Source: Oribacterium sp. C9 (GTDB lineage: Bacteria; Bacillota; Clostridia; Lachnospirales; Lachnospiraceae). From it: DNA of 64,000 nt. Of this stretch, positions 51,028-60,065 are shown piece after piece. The notes under the pieces are model-generated. The model saw nothing but the letters and a program-made list of their open reading frames with translations. It did not search any database and was not told the DNA's origin. The stretch is from the NCBI RefSeq assembly GCF_002007235.1, contig NZ_MUHW01000019.1:19240-83239 (forward strand), given 5' to 3'. The translations under genes and the position numbers were made by a program. How positions within the stretch are numbered: the first letter of the stretch is position 1; the number at the start of each line of letters is the position of its first letter.

Positions 51028-52668
51028 ATGATTCATTTTAAATATTTTTTAGCGACTGCTGCACTTTCAGCCCTCCTGTCCATACAGGCATTGGCTGCTA
51101 CAGCTTCCATTTCGTTCTCAGATCCATCGGTAACAGTTGGATCTGATGTAAATGTCACCATGAAGGTTTCCAGTAAAGACGGAACCCTTTCCAGATCTGA
51201 CATCACACTTGGATATGATGCAAATCTTTTACAGTTCGTAAGCGGAACAGATGCAGAGGGCGGTGCAGGAACAGTACGTGTCAAGGGCGCTACAAACGGG
51301 GCCGGAACAGGAACTCTCGAGTACAACCTGAAGTTTAAGACATTGTCATCAGGAAGTGCTGCCATAAAGCTTTCAAACTATGAAGTATATGACACAGATG
51401 AAGCCATCGCAGAGGTAACTCATCAGGGTTCATCAACTGTTACGGTTTCTTCAGCTTCAACGACATCAAACAACGCACTTTTATCCAGTCTTCTGGTATC
51501 ACCGGGAACTCTGACTCCTGAGTTCTCAAGCACTGTAACCGAGTATTCCGTTATCGTCGGCACAGATGTAAACACTCTTGCCATCAATGCTTCAACCGAA
51601 GACTCAGGTGCCACAACAGCAGTAAGCGGAAACGAAAATCTCAACATGGGCGAGAACAGTGTTTCCATCATCGTAACAGCTGCTGACGGCATGACTCAGG
51701 CACAGTATATAATCAAGGTCAACAAGCAGGAGGGTGGTCCAAGTGCAGGCGACGCTCAGGCTGCCAATACCCAGACAGTAAATGAGGGTGTCAAGCTCAG
51801 CTCAAAGGAAAAGACCATCACCATCATGAATCCGGGCTCTGACGTAGAGATCCCTGTAGGATTCGCAGAGAGCACCATCGACATCGACGGACATCAGGTC
51901 AAGGGATGGGTATGGAAGGAAGACACAGATCATCAGTACTGTATCGTTTACGGTATGAATGATGCCGGAGAGCTCAATTTCTACCGTTATGACCTTTCTG
52001 AGAAGACCATACAGAGATATTTCGAGGATCCTGTAGAGGTAGAAACAAAGAAGAATGCAGAGAAGTATCCTGAAGTTGTTGAGAGATACGACAAGCTCGT
52101 TGCTCAGTACAACAGCATGTTCATTCTCGCATGCGTACTTGGCGGACTTGTCCTCATTCTTTTCATCTTTGTTGTAGTTCTTCTTACACAGAGAAGAGGA
52201 TCTTCACGAAATGATTCTTTCCGTCGTACAGGCTCACAGGATCGCAGAAAAGAGACTGTACCTGAGACTGAACCATCAGAAAATCTCGATGAGACCATAG
52301 CTCTCGATAAGCTCAGAAGAAGCTCTGATACTGAAGATGATCCTTTAAATCCTGATCTCGAGATGACCAGAGTTATCAACAGAAAAGAACTCCATCCTAT
52401 GGAGAAGATCTCTTATTCAGAGGAAAAGCTCGCTGAAGAAACAGGACTTGAGTTTGAAGAGCTTGATCTGGACAGTGATGATGATTCAGATGTAAAGACT
52501 GTTTCCGACGAGGATCTGGGCGCTACCAGAGCTTTCGACTTAAGCAATGAATGGAAGTCAGCAGCTTCTGTTTCAAAAGATACCGACTCTGTAGTTTCTG
52601 CCGCAAGTGAAGGTCCTTCAGAGGAAGAAATCAAGGAAAACAACGGTCTCGATATAGAAGATCTTTAA
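51028..52668 (+). CDS. Membrane-anchored protein with cohesin and cadherin-like domains and an acidic cytoplasmic tail
   Basis: The 546-residue protein has a signal peptide (about 1-24), a cohesin-like domain (about 26-145, with DITLGYDANLLQFVSG and FKTLSSGSAAIKL), a cadherin-like beta-sandwich (about 155-240, DVNTLAINASTEDSG), a further domain of about 110 residues (VEIPVGFAESTIDIDGHQV), a membrane helix (about 370-393) and a cytoplasmic tail of 150 residues rich in Asp, Glu and Ser. AAGAGG precedes ATG 51028. It is co-oriented with the SH3/glucosaminidase gene 38 nt upstream. A dockerin partner is not in the window. Confidence 0.75.
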   Translation: MIHFKYFLATAALSALLSIQALAATASISFSDPSVTVGSDVNVTMKVSSKDGTLSRSDITLGYDANLLQFVSGTDAEGGAGTVRVKGATNGAGTGTLEYNLKFKTLSSGSAAIKLSNYEVYDTDEAIAEVTHQGSSTVTVSSASTTSNNALLSSLLVSPGTLTPEFSSTVTEYSVIVGTDVNTLAINASTEDSGATTAVSGNENLNMGENSVSIIVTAADGMTQAQYIIKVNKQEGGPSAGDAQAANTQTVNEGVKLSSKEKTITIMNPGSDVEIPVGFAESTIDIDGHQVKGWVWKEDTDHQYCIVYGMNDAGELNFYRYDLSEKTIQRYFEDPVEVETKKNAEKYPEVVERYDKLVAQYNSMFILACVLGGLVLILFIFVVVLLTQRRGSSRNDSFRRTGSQDRRKETVPETEPSENLDETIALDKLRRSSDTEDDPLNPDLEMTRVINRKELHPMEKISYSEEKLAEETGLEFEELDLDSDDDSDVKTVSDEDLGATRAFDLSNEWKSAASVSKDTDSVVSAASEGPSEEEIKENNGLDIEDL

Positions 52669-52671
52669 TTC

Positions 52672-52708
52672 AAACAGCAGACGTCCCCGGGGCGTCTGCT
52701 GTTTTTTT
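52672..52708 (+). terminator. Terminator after the cohesin-domain gene
   Basis: AACAGCAGACGTCCCC pairs with GGGGCGTCTGCTGTT (one mismatch), followed by seven T residues. Confidence 0.93.
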
Positions 52709-52826
52709 ACATCCCAAAGGAGTACTTAAGACTCTTTTTCATCCTCAGAGTTTGACAGAAGTCAGCTCCTTACCGCACATTCAGATTTCTGTAGGAAAAT
52801 AAATCCAAAGCCGTATACAGTGAACA

Positions 52827-52855
52827 TTGATTAAATCCTACAAATGTTCTAGAAT
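52827..52855 (+). promoter_or_regulatory. Promoter for clpC
   Basis: TTGATT at 52827 and TAGAAT at 52850 are spaced 17 nt, just upstream of the ribosome site. No CtsR box was recognised. Confidence 0.65.
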
Positions 52856-52879
52856 ATCCTTAATGAAAGGTGGTAAAGC

Positions 52880-55465
52880 ATGAATCAATTTACTATTCAG
52901 GCTCAGCGTTCTCTTCAGCTCGCTATAGAAGCTGCAGAAGAGCTCGGGCACAATTACATAGGAACTGAACATATTCTGCTGGGTCTTCGCAGAGAAGGTA
53001 CAGCAGTGGCTGCCAAGGTATTACAGTCAAACGGCATCGACGATGAAAGGATAAAAGAGATGATAGCGAAATTCATCTCACCTGATAACAGCGTTGCCAT
53101 CACTGACCGTGCAGGTTACACACCTTCAGCCAAAAAGATCATGGAAAACTCCATGCAGGAGGCTATGCGTTCCGGCTCCAGACTTGTGGGTACAGAGCAC
53201 ATACTGATCTCTCTGCTTAAAGATACAAATTGTGTAGCTTCCAGGATCATCGCGACTCTCGGCGGAAACGCACAGCGCATGTATCAGCAGATCATGGCTG
53301 TCATAGGCGACGATATAGTGGTAGACGATCGTTCATCACGTCAGTCACAGCCTGTAAAGCAGACTGAGACTCCGACCCTCGACCAGTATTCCAGAGACCT
53401 TACAGAGATGGCTGCAGAGGGAAAGCTTGACCCTGTCATCGGACGTGAGGCTGAGATCATGAGAGTCATTCAGATCCTCTCGAGACGTACCAAGAACAAC
53501 CCTTGTCTCATCGGTGAACCCGGTGTAGGTAAGACAGCCGTTGTGGAGGGACTCGCTGAACGTATTTTCTCAGGAGACGTACCTGAAACCATTCAGAACA
53601 AGCGTCTCGTGGTTCTGGATATCTCCGGAATGGTAGCAGGTTCCAAATATCGTGGAGAATTCGAAGAGCGAATTAAGCGGGTTATCGCAGAAGCGAGAAA
53701 TGACGGAAACGTACTTCTTTTTATCGATGAGATACACACTATCATCGGTGCAGGAGGCGCGGAAGGAGCATTGGACGCAGCAAACATCATGAAGCCTGCT
53801 CTTGCGAGAGGCGAGCTGCAGATCATCGGTGCCACAACTCTCGACGAGTACAGAAAGCATATCGAGAAGGATGCGGCTCTCGAGCGTCGTTTCCAGCCTG
53901 TCACTGTGGATGAGCCTTCAGAGGAAGAGACTTACGATATCCTGAAGGGTATCGCTCCGAAGTATGAAGAGCATCATCATGTGATCATCGATGACGAAGC
54001 TTTAAAGGCGGCGGTTCAGCTGTCCGAGCGATACATTAACGACAGATACCTTCCGGACAAGGCTATAGACCTTATAGATGAAGCGGCTTCGAAGATCCGC
54101 ATCACATCCTCAGGCGAGCCTCAGTCCATAAAGAAGCTCCGTGCACAGATAGAGGCATTGGAAGCCGACAAGGAGCAGTGCATCCGCGAGGAAGATTTCG
54201 AGGGTGCTTCAGAGATAAAGAAGAAGCAGGAGCAGAAGAAACATAAGCTGGACAAGGAATTTGAGAAGTGGCAGAAGGATAAGGAAGAAAATATGCTTCA
54301 TGTCACAGAGACAGACATCGCCAATGTTGTCTCCGAATGGACCAAGATCCCTGTTCAGAAGCTCACAGAGGGCGAGACAGAGAAGCTCATGCGCCTTGAG
54401 GATACGCTTCATAAGAGAGTGGTTGGCCAGTCAGAGGCTGTATCAGCCGTTTCCAAGGCGATAAAGAGAGGCAGAGTCGGACTCAAGGATCCGAAGCGTC
54501 CTATCGGCTCTTTCATGTTCCTGGGACCTACAGGTGTAGGTAAGACAGAGCTTTCAAAGGCTCTTGCAGAGGCCATGTTCGGTTCGGAAAACAATCTGAT
54601 CCGAGTTGATATGTCTGAATACATGGAGAAGTACAGCGTCTCCAAGATGATTGGTTCTCCGCCAGGATATGTGGGCTATGATGAGGGCGGTCAGCTCAGC
54701 GAAAAGGTACGCCGCAATCCATATTCCGTGATCCTTTTCGACGAGATCGAGAAGGCTCATCCTGATGTACTGAACATACTCCTTCAGGTACTTGATGACG
54801 GTCATATCACCGATGCACAGGGTCGCAAGGTGTCCTTCAAGAACACCATCATAATCATGACTTCCAATGCAGGCGCCGAGCAGATAGTGAGCCCTAAGCG
54901 TTTGGGCTTCGATACAGGTGACGGTTCTGCAGAGAAGGACTATCAGTTCATGCAGAGCAGAGTCATGGATGAGGTAAACCGCATCTTCAAGCCTGAGTTC
55001 CTGAATCGTATCGATGAGATCATCGTATTCCATCAGATCACAAGGGACAATATGAAGGATATCCTGGATATCATGATGAAGGATGTCATCAGCCGCGCAG
55101 GCACCCAGATGAATATCCGTATCAGTCTCGATGCCAAGTCAAAGGAGTGGATCATCGAGAAGGGCTTCAACCCTAAGTTCGGTGCGAGACCTCTTCGCCG
55201 TACTATCCAGACAGAGGTGGAGGACAAGCTTGCCGAGGAGATACTTGACGGTAAGATCCCTGAGAATTCAACCGTAAAGATCACTGTTGATAAGGAAGGA
55301 AATGTCCTGAAGTTCACAGACAAGAACAAGCCTGAGGCTGCTCCGGCTGAAAAGAAGCCTGTGAAGAAAACCGCTTCTACAACCCCTAAGAAGACTTCCA
55401 CCAGAAGAAAGAAGTCTACCGAGCCAGTACAGGAAACTGATACAGAGACATCGGAAACAAAATGA
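52880..55465 (+). CDS. clpC: ATP-dependent Clp protease ATP-binding subunit ClpC
   Basis: ClpC is a two-ring AAA+ unfoldase that works with ClpP. The 861-residue protein has the double Clp_N domain (about 1-150), D1 with Walker [14 protein letters not shown], a UVR-type middle region (about 420-470, [19 protein letters not shown]), D2 with Walker [14 protein letters not shown] and the GSPPGYVGY pore loop. The final 45 residues are a Lys/Thr/Pro-rich tail that is not part of the AAA fold. AAAGGTGG precedes the ATG. ctsR, mcsA and mcsB, usual partners in Bacillus, are not adjacent. Confidence 0.95.
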   Translation: MNQFTIQAQRSLQLAIEAAEELGHNYIGTEHILLGLRREGTAVAAKVLQSNGIDDERIKEMIAKFISPDNSVAITDRAGYTPSAKKIMENSMQEAMRSGSRLVGTEHILISLLKDTNCVASRIIATLGGNAQRMYQQIMAVIGDDIVVDDRSSRQSQPVKQTETPTLDQYSRDLTEMAAEGKLDPVIGREAEIMRVIQILSRRTKNNPCLIGEPGVGKTAVVEGLAERIFSGDVPETIQNKRLVVLDISGMVAGSKYRGEFEERIKRVIAEARNDGNVLLFIDEIHTIIGAGGAEGALDAANIMKPALARGELQIIGATTLDEYRKHIEKDAALERRFQPVTVDEPSEEETYDILKGIAPKYEEHHHVIIDDEALKAAVQLSERYINDRYLPDKAIDLIDEAASKIRITSSGEPQSIKKLRAQIEALEADKEQCIREEDFEGASEIKKKQEQKKHKLDKEFEKWQKDKEENMLHVTETDIANVVSEWTKIPVQKLTEGETEKLMRLEDTLHKRVVGQSEAVSAVSKAIKRGRVGLKDPKRPIGSFMFLGPTGVGKTELSKALAEAMFGSENNLIRVDMSEYMEKYSVSKMIGSPPGYVGYDEGGQLSEKVRRNPYSVILFDEIEKAHPDVLNILLQVLDDGHITDAQGRKVSFKNTIIIMTSNAGAEQIVSPKRLGFDTGDGSAEKDYQFMQSRVMDEVNRIFKPEFLNRIDEIIVFHQITRDNMKDILDIMMKDVISRAGTQMNIRISLDAKSKEWIIEKGFNPKFGARPLRRTIQTEVEDKLAEEILDGKIPENSTVKITVDKEGNVLKFTDKNKPEAAPAEKKPVKKTASTTPKKTSTRRKKSTEPVQETDTETSETK

Positions 55466-55472
55466 TCATTAC

Positions 55473-55503
55473 CGGGTCGGCAGGAGCCGACCCGATTTTT
55501 ATA
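55473..55503 (+). terminator. Terminator between clpC and radA
   Basis: A perfect 9-bp stem CGGGTCGGC/GCCGACCCG with loop AGGA, followed by ATTTTTAT. It argues against the ATG at 55462 as the radA start. Confidence 0.85.
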
Positions 55504-55512
55504 GGTATTATT

Positions 55513-56898
55513 ATGGCTAAGATTACTTCAAAATTTTTCTGCAAAGAATGCGGATATGAATCAGCCAAGTGGCTGGGGCAGTGCCCGGGCTGCAGGGCAT
55601 GGAACAGCTTCGTGGAGGAGCCTGTTGCAGGCACTTCCGGTACGAGATCCTTTTCAAAATCAACAGGCATACGTCCTGCACGTCAGAAGCCTGTCCGCAT
55701 AGATGAGATCGCTCTTCAAAAGGAAGACCGTCTTCCAACAGGCTTTAAGGAGCTGGACAGAGTTCTGGGGGGCGGAATAGTAGTAGGCTCCCTGGTACTT
55801 CTGGGCGGTGACCCGGGCATAGGCAAATCCACCCTGCTTCTGGAGGTATCCAGAAATCTGGCTGCTGATGCGAAAAAGAAGGTTCTCTATGTGTCAGGAG
55901 AGGAAAGTCTCAAACAGATAAAGATGAGAGCCGAAAGGATCGTAAACATCAGCGGCGACCTTAAATTCATGACCGAGACTAACATCGAGAACATTGTTGC
56001 GACTATTCAGGAAGAACAGCCGGATTTTGTGGTCATCGACTCCATTCAGACCATGTATACTGAAACCGTCACAGCAGCTCCGGGTTCCGTCAGTCAGGTC
56101 CGTGAATCCTCGGCACAGCTTCTTCGTCTCGCGAAGGAAAACGGCATCGCCATCTTCATCGTCGGTCATGTGACGAAGGATGGTAATGTTGCCGGTCCGA
56201 AGATCCTCGAACATATGGTGGACGTGGTTCTATACTTCGAGGGTGAGAGCAGCGGAAGTCTCCGCATCATGCACGGTCAGAAGAACAGATTCGGTTCCAC
56301 AAACGAGATCGCCGTCTTCGAAATGGAGGGTTCCGGTCTCCATGAGGTCCTGAATCCCTCAGAGCTGCTTCTTTCCGGACGCCCGGTGGGTGCCTCAGGT
56401 TCAGTTGTTTCCTGCGGCATGGAGGGCACCAGACCGCTTCTTATGGAGATCCAGGGACTGGTGGTACAGAGCGCCTTCAACCTTCCGAGACGTACTACAA
56501 ACGGCATCGACTACAACCGCCTGAATATGCTGATCGCCATCATTGAGAGGCGTCTTAATCTCGAGATCGGCAAGTACGATGCCTATGTCAATATCACAGG
56601 CGGTCTTCGCATCGCCGAGCCTTCCATGGATCTAGCCATCATCATGTCACTTATTTCTTCCTACATGAACATAGAGATAAGCGACGACATCATGATCTTC
56701 GGCGAGGTAGGTCTATCCGGTGAGGTCCGTGCCGTATCCAATGCGGAGCAGCGCATAGAAGAGGCTATACGCCTCGGCTTCAACAAGATAGTCATGCCGG
56801 CATACCACGCGAAAAAGTTCAATGACAGAAACCTGAAGGACTGTGAGCTCATTCCCGTCAGAAACATTCGCGATGCCATGCAGATACTGAAGAAATAG
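55513..56898 (+). CDS. radA: DNA repair protein RadA
   Basis: RadA is a RecA-related ATPase that helps branch migration in recombination. The 461-residue protein has an N-terminal zinc finger (CKECGYESAKWLGQCPGC), Walker A GDPGIGKST, the KNRFG motif and a C-terminal Lon-protease-like domain. ATG 55513 starts the normal MAKITSKFFCKECG; the ATG at 55462 overlapping clpC would put a terminator hairpin inside the coding region. Its ribosome site is weak (AGGT). Confidence 0.95.
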   Translation: MAKITSKFFCKECGYESAKWLGQCPGCRAWNSFVEEPVAGTSGTRSFSKSTGIRPARQKPVRIDEIALQKEDRLPTGFKELDRVLGGGIVVGSLVLLGGDPGIGKSTLLLEVSRNLAADAKKKVLYVSGEESLKQIKMRAERIVNISGDLKFMTETNIENIVATIQEEQPDFVVIDSIQTMYTETVTAAPGSVSQVRESSAQLLRLAKENGIAIFIVGHVTKDGNVAGPKILEHMVDVVLYFEGESSGSLRIMHGQKNRFGSTNEIAVFEMEGSGLHEVLNPSELLLSGRPVGASGSVVSCGMEGTRPLLMEIQGLVVQSAFNLPRRTTNGIDYNRLNMLIAIIERRLNLEIGKYDAYVNITGGLRIAEPSMDLAIIMSLISSYMNIEISDDIMIFGEVGLSGEVRAVSNAEQRIEEAIRLGFNKIVMPAYHAKKFNDRNLKDCELIPVRNIRDAMQILKK

Positions 56899-57006
56899 CT
56901 GACATACTTTGACCATAAAAGCTCAGATGATGCCATGATATGGCTGACCTGTTTCAGCTTGCATAAAAGAACTAAAAATAGTCTGAATGAAAATTAAAAA
57001 AAGTTC

Positions 57007-57035
57007 TTGACGAAAGTGAAAATAATCGGTATATT
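57007..57035 (+). promoter_or_regulatory. Promoter for tRNA-Trp
   Basis: TTGACG at 57007 and TATATT at 57030 are spaced 17 nt, 30 nt before the tRNA. Confidence 0.75.
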
Positions 57036-57064
57036 ATACAAGTCGCTTGAAGAGAGCGACCCAC

Positions 57065-57135
57065 AGGGGTTTCATCCAATGGTAAGATATCGGTCTCCAA
57101 AACCGCTCATGGGGGTTCGAATCCCTCAACCCCTG
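57065..57135 (+). tRNA. tRNA-Trp (anticodon CCA), attachment site of an integrated island
   Basis: The 71-nt cloverleaf has acceptor AGGGGTT/AACCCCT, an anticodon loop CTCCAAA between CGGT and ACCG, and the T arm GGGGG-TTCGAAT-CCCTC. The CCA anticodon gives tryptophan. The 3' 59 nt (57077-57135) occur again exactly at 63712-63770 without the 5' part, which marks integration into this gene. Confidence 0.95.
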
Positions 57136-57207
57136 CTCATTAAAAGGGCAGAAATCAAGGACTTTCAGGAAACTGAAAGTCCTTTTTTGTTGTGTTGTGA
57201 GATGGAT
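57077..57207 (+). repeat. Left attachment repeat (attL) within and after tRNA-Trp
   Basis: This 131-bp segment matches 63712-63842 with five differences. The first 59 bp, inside the tRNA, are identical. All five differences lie after the tRNA, in the terminator region and just past it. Confidence 0.9.
57157..57188 (+). terminator. Terminator after tRNA-Trp
   Basis: AAGGACTTTC pairs with GAAAGTCCTT around an 8-nt loop, followed by TTTT. A copy with one changed base lies at 63792-63823. Confidence 0.92.
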
Positions 57208-57219
57208 TTCTGCCTTCAG

Positions 57220-57241
57220 TTTGGTCTCCGATTTGGTCTCC
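57220..57241. repeat. Left pair of 10-bp direct repeats, candidate integrase arm sites
   Basis: TTTGGTCTCC occurs at 57220-57229 and 57232-57241, a period of 12 bp, 12 bp inside the left attachment repeat. A matching pair lies inside the right end. The stretch 57208-57378 otherwise holds no gene. Confidence 0.55.
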
Positions 57242-57378
57242 AAAATGTGATTATGAAAAATAGTGTTACAATCATTGAGCATCACCAAACATGGAATGCG
57301 TGTTACTATTTACTTGATTTTAAAGGATAGCAAAAATATAATCATAGTATACATTGAATACCTTTGTTCTTGAGGACT

Positions 57379-57660
57379 ATGATTATGATAAACATAAAAG
57401 AATTAAGAAATATGTCGGGTCTCACTCAAGCCGGATTTGCAGCAAAGTATCATATTCCGCTTCAGACTGTGAAACAGTGGGAGGCAGCAAAAGATACCAG
57501 GTCCCATCGTACTCCTCCGGAATATGTGCTTCGACTACTTGAACTCGCAGTATTAAGAGATATAGAAGATCATATGGTCTCATTGCTCACACAAAAGTCA
57601 AAAACAACTACCAAGAAAAGTAATAAAGAGTTACTGATTGTTTCAAAGAATATCTGGTAG
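57379..57660 (+). CDS. HTH protein paired with a HipA-like kinase (HipB-type role)
   Basis: The 93-residue protein has a helix-turn-helix of the XRE/Cro type (about residues 5-45: MSGLTQAGFAAKYHIPLQTVKQWE) and a basic C-terminal tail (KSKTTTKKSNKE). It starts at ATG 57379, or 57385 with better spacing from GAGG. It lies 134 nt upstream of the kinase gene. By analogy with HipB it may bind its own promoter and restrain the kinase, but contact has not been shown. A TATAAT hexamer at 57772 in the gap could give the kinase its own promoter. Confidence 0.75.
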   Translation: MIMINIKELRNMSGLTQAGFAAKYHIPLQTVKQWEAAKDTRSHRTPPEYVLRLLELAVLRDIEDHMVSLLTQKSKTTTKKSNKELLIVSKNIW

Positions 57661-57794
57661 ATATAAATTATCATCGTTAATATAAGCGAATACGCTGTTA
57701 ACTATGTGAATATATGGAAAAATTACTCAATATTCATTTTCCGAATAGTCTGCAATAATTATGTTATCGCCTATAATAGTACACGGAGGCAACT

Positions 57795-58988
57795 TTGATA
57801 TATATTCTTTTACACAAAGATATTCCTGTTTGCGTGTTCGAACTGGAAACAGAAGTCATTTCTGCACTTATAAATATGAAGACCGCAGAACATCTTCCTC
57901 TTCCTTTAAAGCGGATTCTTCATTTTCAGTCTGAATTTGTTCAGGAAGAGCTGAACGGACAGCTAATCCTAAATGAAGAAGGGTGTGACCTTGTTGATTT
58001 TTGGCTTAATGATCGAACTATTCCGGCAAATAGAAAAAACCTGAATAAATATGGTCCAATAGCCAAAAACAGATTGGCATGGATGCTGCAAAATCATGCC
58101 TGTTCTCTGGATGATTGCTATTGGATCCGAAGCAAAGATGAACACATAACCTGGGACGAAGTGAAGCTTTATGGGTATGATCAGCTTGATGTCCTTACTC
58201 AGGAAAAGCTTTCGGAAAAAGTTCATTATAAAGATGGTGCTAACTCTACTCTGGGAGGCGAACTGGAAAAGTACTGGTTTTGCAAGAAAACAGATAATGA
58301 AACCTTTCTGTATCTATGCAAGAAAGTATCCCCTTCCAACGATGTCCTATGTATAAGGGAACTACTTGCAAATCTGATCTACGAAAAAACAGGTTACGAC
58401 AACTATTGCCGATACATGTATGTTTACAATTCCGAAAACCAGATTGTAGGCTGTTTCTGCAAGGCATTTACAGCGGAAAATGCAGAGTTAATCACTGCCT
58501 ATGATCTGCTTGAAGAATATAATCTTACACAGCAGGATGATTTATACAGTATCATAGCGGAGTCAGCAGAAAAGTATGGTCTCCCTAAGGAACAGACCAT
58601 TGAATATCTGGATATTCAGGCTGTGGTGGATTATCTCATCACAAATCGTGACCGGCATCAGGGCAATATCGGTTTTCTCAGAGATCCCGATACTTTGAGA
58701 ATAATTAGAACTGCACCGGTTTATGATTCCGGAAGTAGCGAGAGTATGGAGTATGAACTACCCATAGATACAGAGCATACAAGGGTCAACGGACTTTACC
58801 ACACGGAAAAAGAGTGCCTTCAGCATGTATCTGATATTTCCCGTATAGATTTATCGAGACTCCCGGATGGCAACGAAATCAAAATTGAACTTGAAAAAAG
58901 CAGCACATTAAATATTGACAGAATAAAGTTCCTTGTTAAGTTGTATACAGATAAGGTTACAGCATTAAAATCCTATAAAAGAGTATGA
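57795..58988 (+). CDS. HipA-like serine/threonine kinase
   Basis: HipA proteins are kinases that phosphorylate aminoacyl-tRNA synthetases and cause dormancy. This 397-residue protein has an N-terminal HipA-type subdomain (about 1-100), a HipA-family segment WIRSKDEHITWDEVKLYGY, a Gly-rich turn and Lys (about 150-165), the catalytic loop NRDRHQGN (Asp286 as base, Asn291 for metal), and the metal motif PVYDSGSS with Asp311. All catalytic residues look intact. The start is TTG 57795 after GGAGG. The length is near that of HipA (about 440). The target is unknown; its place in a tRNA-Trp island is noted only as context. Confidence 0.8.
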   Translation: MIYILLHKDIPVCVFELETEVISALINMKTAEHLPLPLKRILHFQSEFVQEELNGQLILNEEGCDLVDFWLNDRTIPANRKNLNKYGPIAKNRLAWMLQNHACSLDDCYWIRSKDEHITWDEVKLYGYDQLDVLTQEKLSEKVHYKDGANSTLGGELEKYWFCKKTDNETFLYLCKKVSPSNDVLCIRELLANLIYEKTGYDNYCRYMYVYNSENQIVGCFCKAFTAENAELITAYDLLEEYNLTQQDDLYSIIAESAEKYGLPKEQTIEYLDIQAVVDYLITNRDRHQGNIGFLRDPDTLRIIRTAPVYDSGSSESMEYELPIDTEHTRVNGLYHTEKECLQHVSDISRIDLSRLPDGNEIKIELEKSSTLNIDRIKFLVKLYTDKVTALKSYKRV

Positions 58989-59062
58989 AAGACTTCTTAT
59001 GGCGATTGTAAATAATAGTGCTACAATATATAAAGATTGCTATATAGAAAGAAGGTATGATT

Positions 59063-59500
59063 ATGAAATTTGAAACTCTTCAAAAGGATATGATAGCCGC
59101 TATGAAGGCAAGAGATAAGGCGAGAAAGGATGCTATTTCTTCACTTATTTCCGATGTTAAAAAGGTAGCGATAGATGTCGGAAAAAGAGACAATATCGAT
59201 GATGAGCTGGTAAATCAGGTAATAATCAAGTCCCTGAAAACCGCAAAGGAACAGATCGATACCTGTCCTGATGACAGAGCAGAGCTTAAGCAGGAATATC
59301 AGTTCAGATATGACGTAATTAAGGAGTATGCTCCTGCCATGATGTCAGAGGATGAAATCAGAGCATTTATCAGCGAGAAATTTGCCGATGTAATCGCAAC
59401 AAAGAATAAAGGTGCTATCATGAAGGAAATCATGCCGGTCTTGAAGAGCAAAGCTGATGGAAAGGCTATCAATATGATAGTTGCTGAGCTTTGCAAATAA
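59063..59500 (+). CDS. GatB/YqeY-domain protein
   Basis: The 145-residue helical protein matches the YqeY family (KARDKARKDAISSLISDVKKVAIDVGKR at the start, then LKQEYQFRYDVIKEYAPAMMSEDEIRAFI, quoted in part), a domain shared with the tRNA-binding tail of the GatB amidotransferase. The biochemical role of free YqeY is not settled. ATG 59063 is chosen for 7-nt spacing from AAAGAAGG; ATG 59057 is too close. It is unusual to find this normally chromosomal housekeeping gene inside an integrated island. A strong terminator follows. Confidence 0.85.
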   Translation: MKFETLQKDMIAAMKARDKARKDAISSLISDVKKVAIDVGKRDNIDDELVNQVIIKSLKTAKEQIDTCPDDRAELKQEYQFRYDVIKEYAPAMMSEDEIRAFISEKFADVIATKNKGAIMKEIMPVLKSKADGKAINMIVAELCK

Positions 59501-59515
59501 AGAAAAGAATTTATT

Positions 59516-59547
59516 AGAGTCCTGCGAATTTCGCAGGACTCTTTTTT
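59516..59547 (+). terminator. Terminator after the YqeY-like gene
   Basis: AGAGTCCTGCGA pairs with TCGCAGGACTCT, followed by six T residues. It also faces the minus-strand ribbon-helix-helix gene. Confidence 0.93.
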
Positions 59548-59563
59548 GATAGATATAACTTCT

Positions 59564-59746
59564 TTACTCAATTTCAATATTTTTAACTCCATATGCAAGC
59601 ATAATATTGATAAGCTCATTTCGTGAATAGTTAGTTTCAGAAGCTATTTTATCCAACATATTAAGTGTATCCTCGGATATTCTGACAGAAATGATTTTGT
59701 TTCCATCTTCCCCTCGGCGTTTAATTTTCAATGGTTCTTTATTCAT
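59564..59746 (-). CDS. Ribbon-helix-helix (CopG/Arc-like) protein
   Basis: The 60-residue protein has a basic N-terminus (EPLKIKRRGEDGN), then a beta strand and two helices in the Arc/CopG pattern (KIISVRISEDTLNMLDKIA, then NYSRNELINIMLAYG). Such proteins are dimeric DNA-binding regulators, often antitoxins or copy-number and transfer regulators. An AGAGG site lies upstream on the minus strand. No toxin gene is adjacent, so it may act on the promoter region of the divergent gene at 60066. Confidence 0.8.
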   Translation of the reverse strand: MNKEPLKIKRRGEDGNKIISVRISEDTLNMLDKIASETNYSRNELINIMLAYGVKNIEIE

Positions 59747-60065
59747 ATCATCATGCCTCTCATTCTGTAGTTCATTGTAGAATCCAAATGGGCAGCATGA
59801 TATACTACATATATATATCTCGTTATATTATGTTTGTATTACAGCACCGATTTAAACATATGTTGATTTAAAAGGCACCCAAGGGAAAAGTGAAGGTATC
59901 TAATGTTAATTTGCACTCACTAGATACTTGCAATGGATAAATTGTAGGTAGCTTATTTTGATATAAAAACCCGACGATTACTATCTAGGACAATATAGAA
60001 ATCAAAGAGTACGGGAAAACATCAAGAAAAAAAGTAAATCTTCTTAATTACATGAGGGTATGATT
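59747..60065. promoter_or_regulatory. 319-nt divergent intergenic region with an inverted repeat
   Basis: This AT-rich region separates the minus-strand RHH gene from the zinc-finger membrane gene. GTATCTA (59896) and TAGATAC (59921) form a 7-bp inverted repeat, and another TATCTAG lies near 59976; these could be operators for the RHH protein. No strong promoter hexamer pair was found on the plus strand. Confidence 0.45.

Noticed and set aside
55462..55512. radA start at the ATG overlapping the clpC stop
   Set aside because: It would place a terminator hairpin inside the coding region and add 17 residues not found before the conserved zinc-finger start.
57034..57288. Minus-strand frame across tRNA-Trp as an integrase remnant
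   Set aside because: Apart from the ETKSETK-like repeat it shows no integrase catalytic residues and runs through the tRNA gene; the repeat is better explained as possible arm sites.
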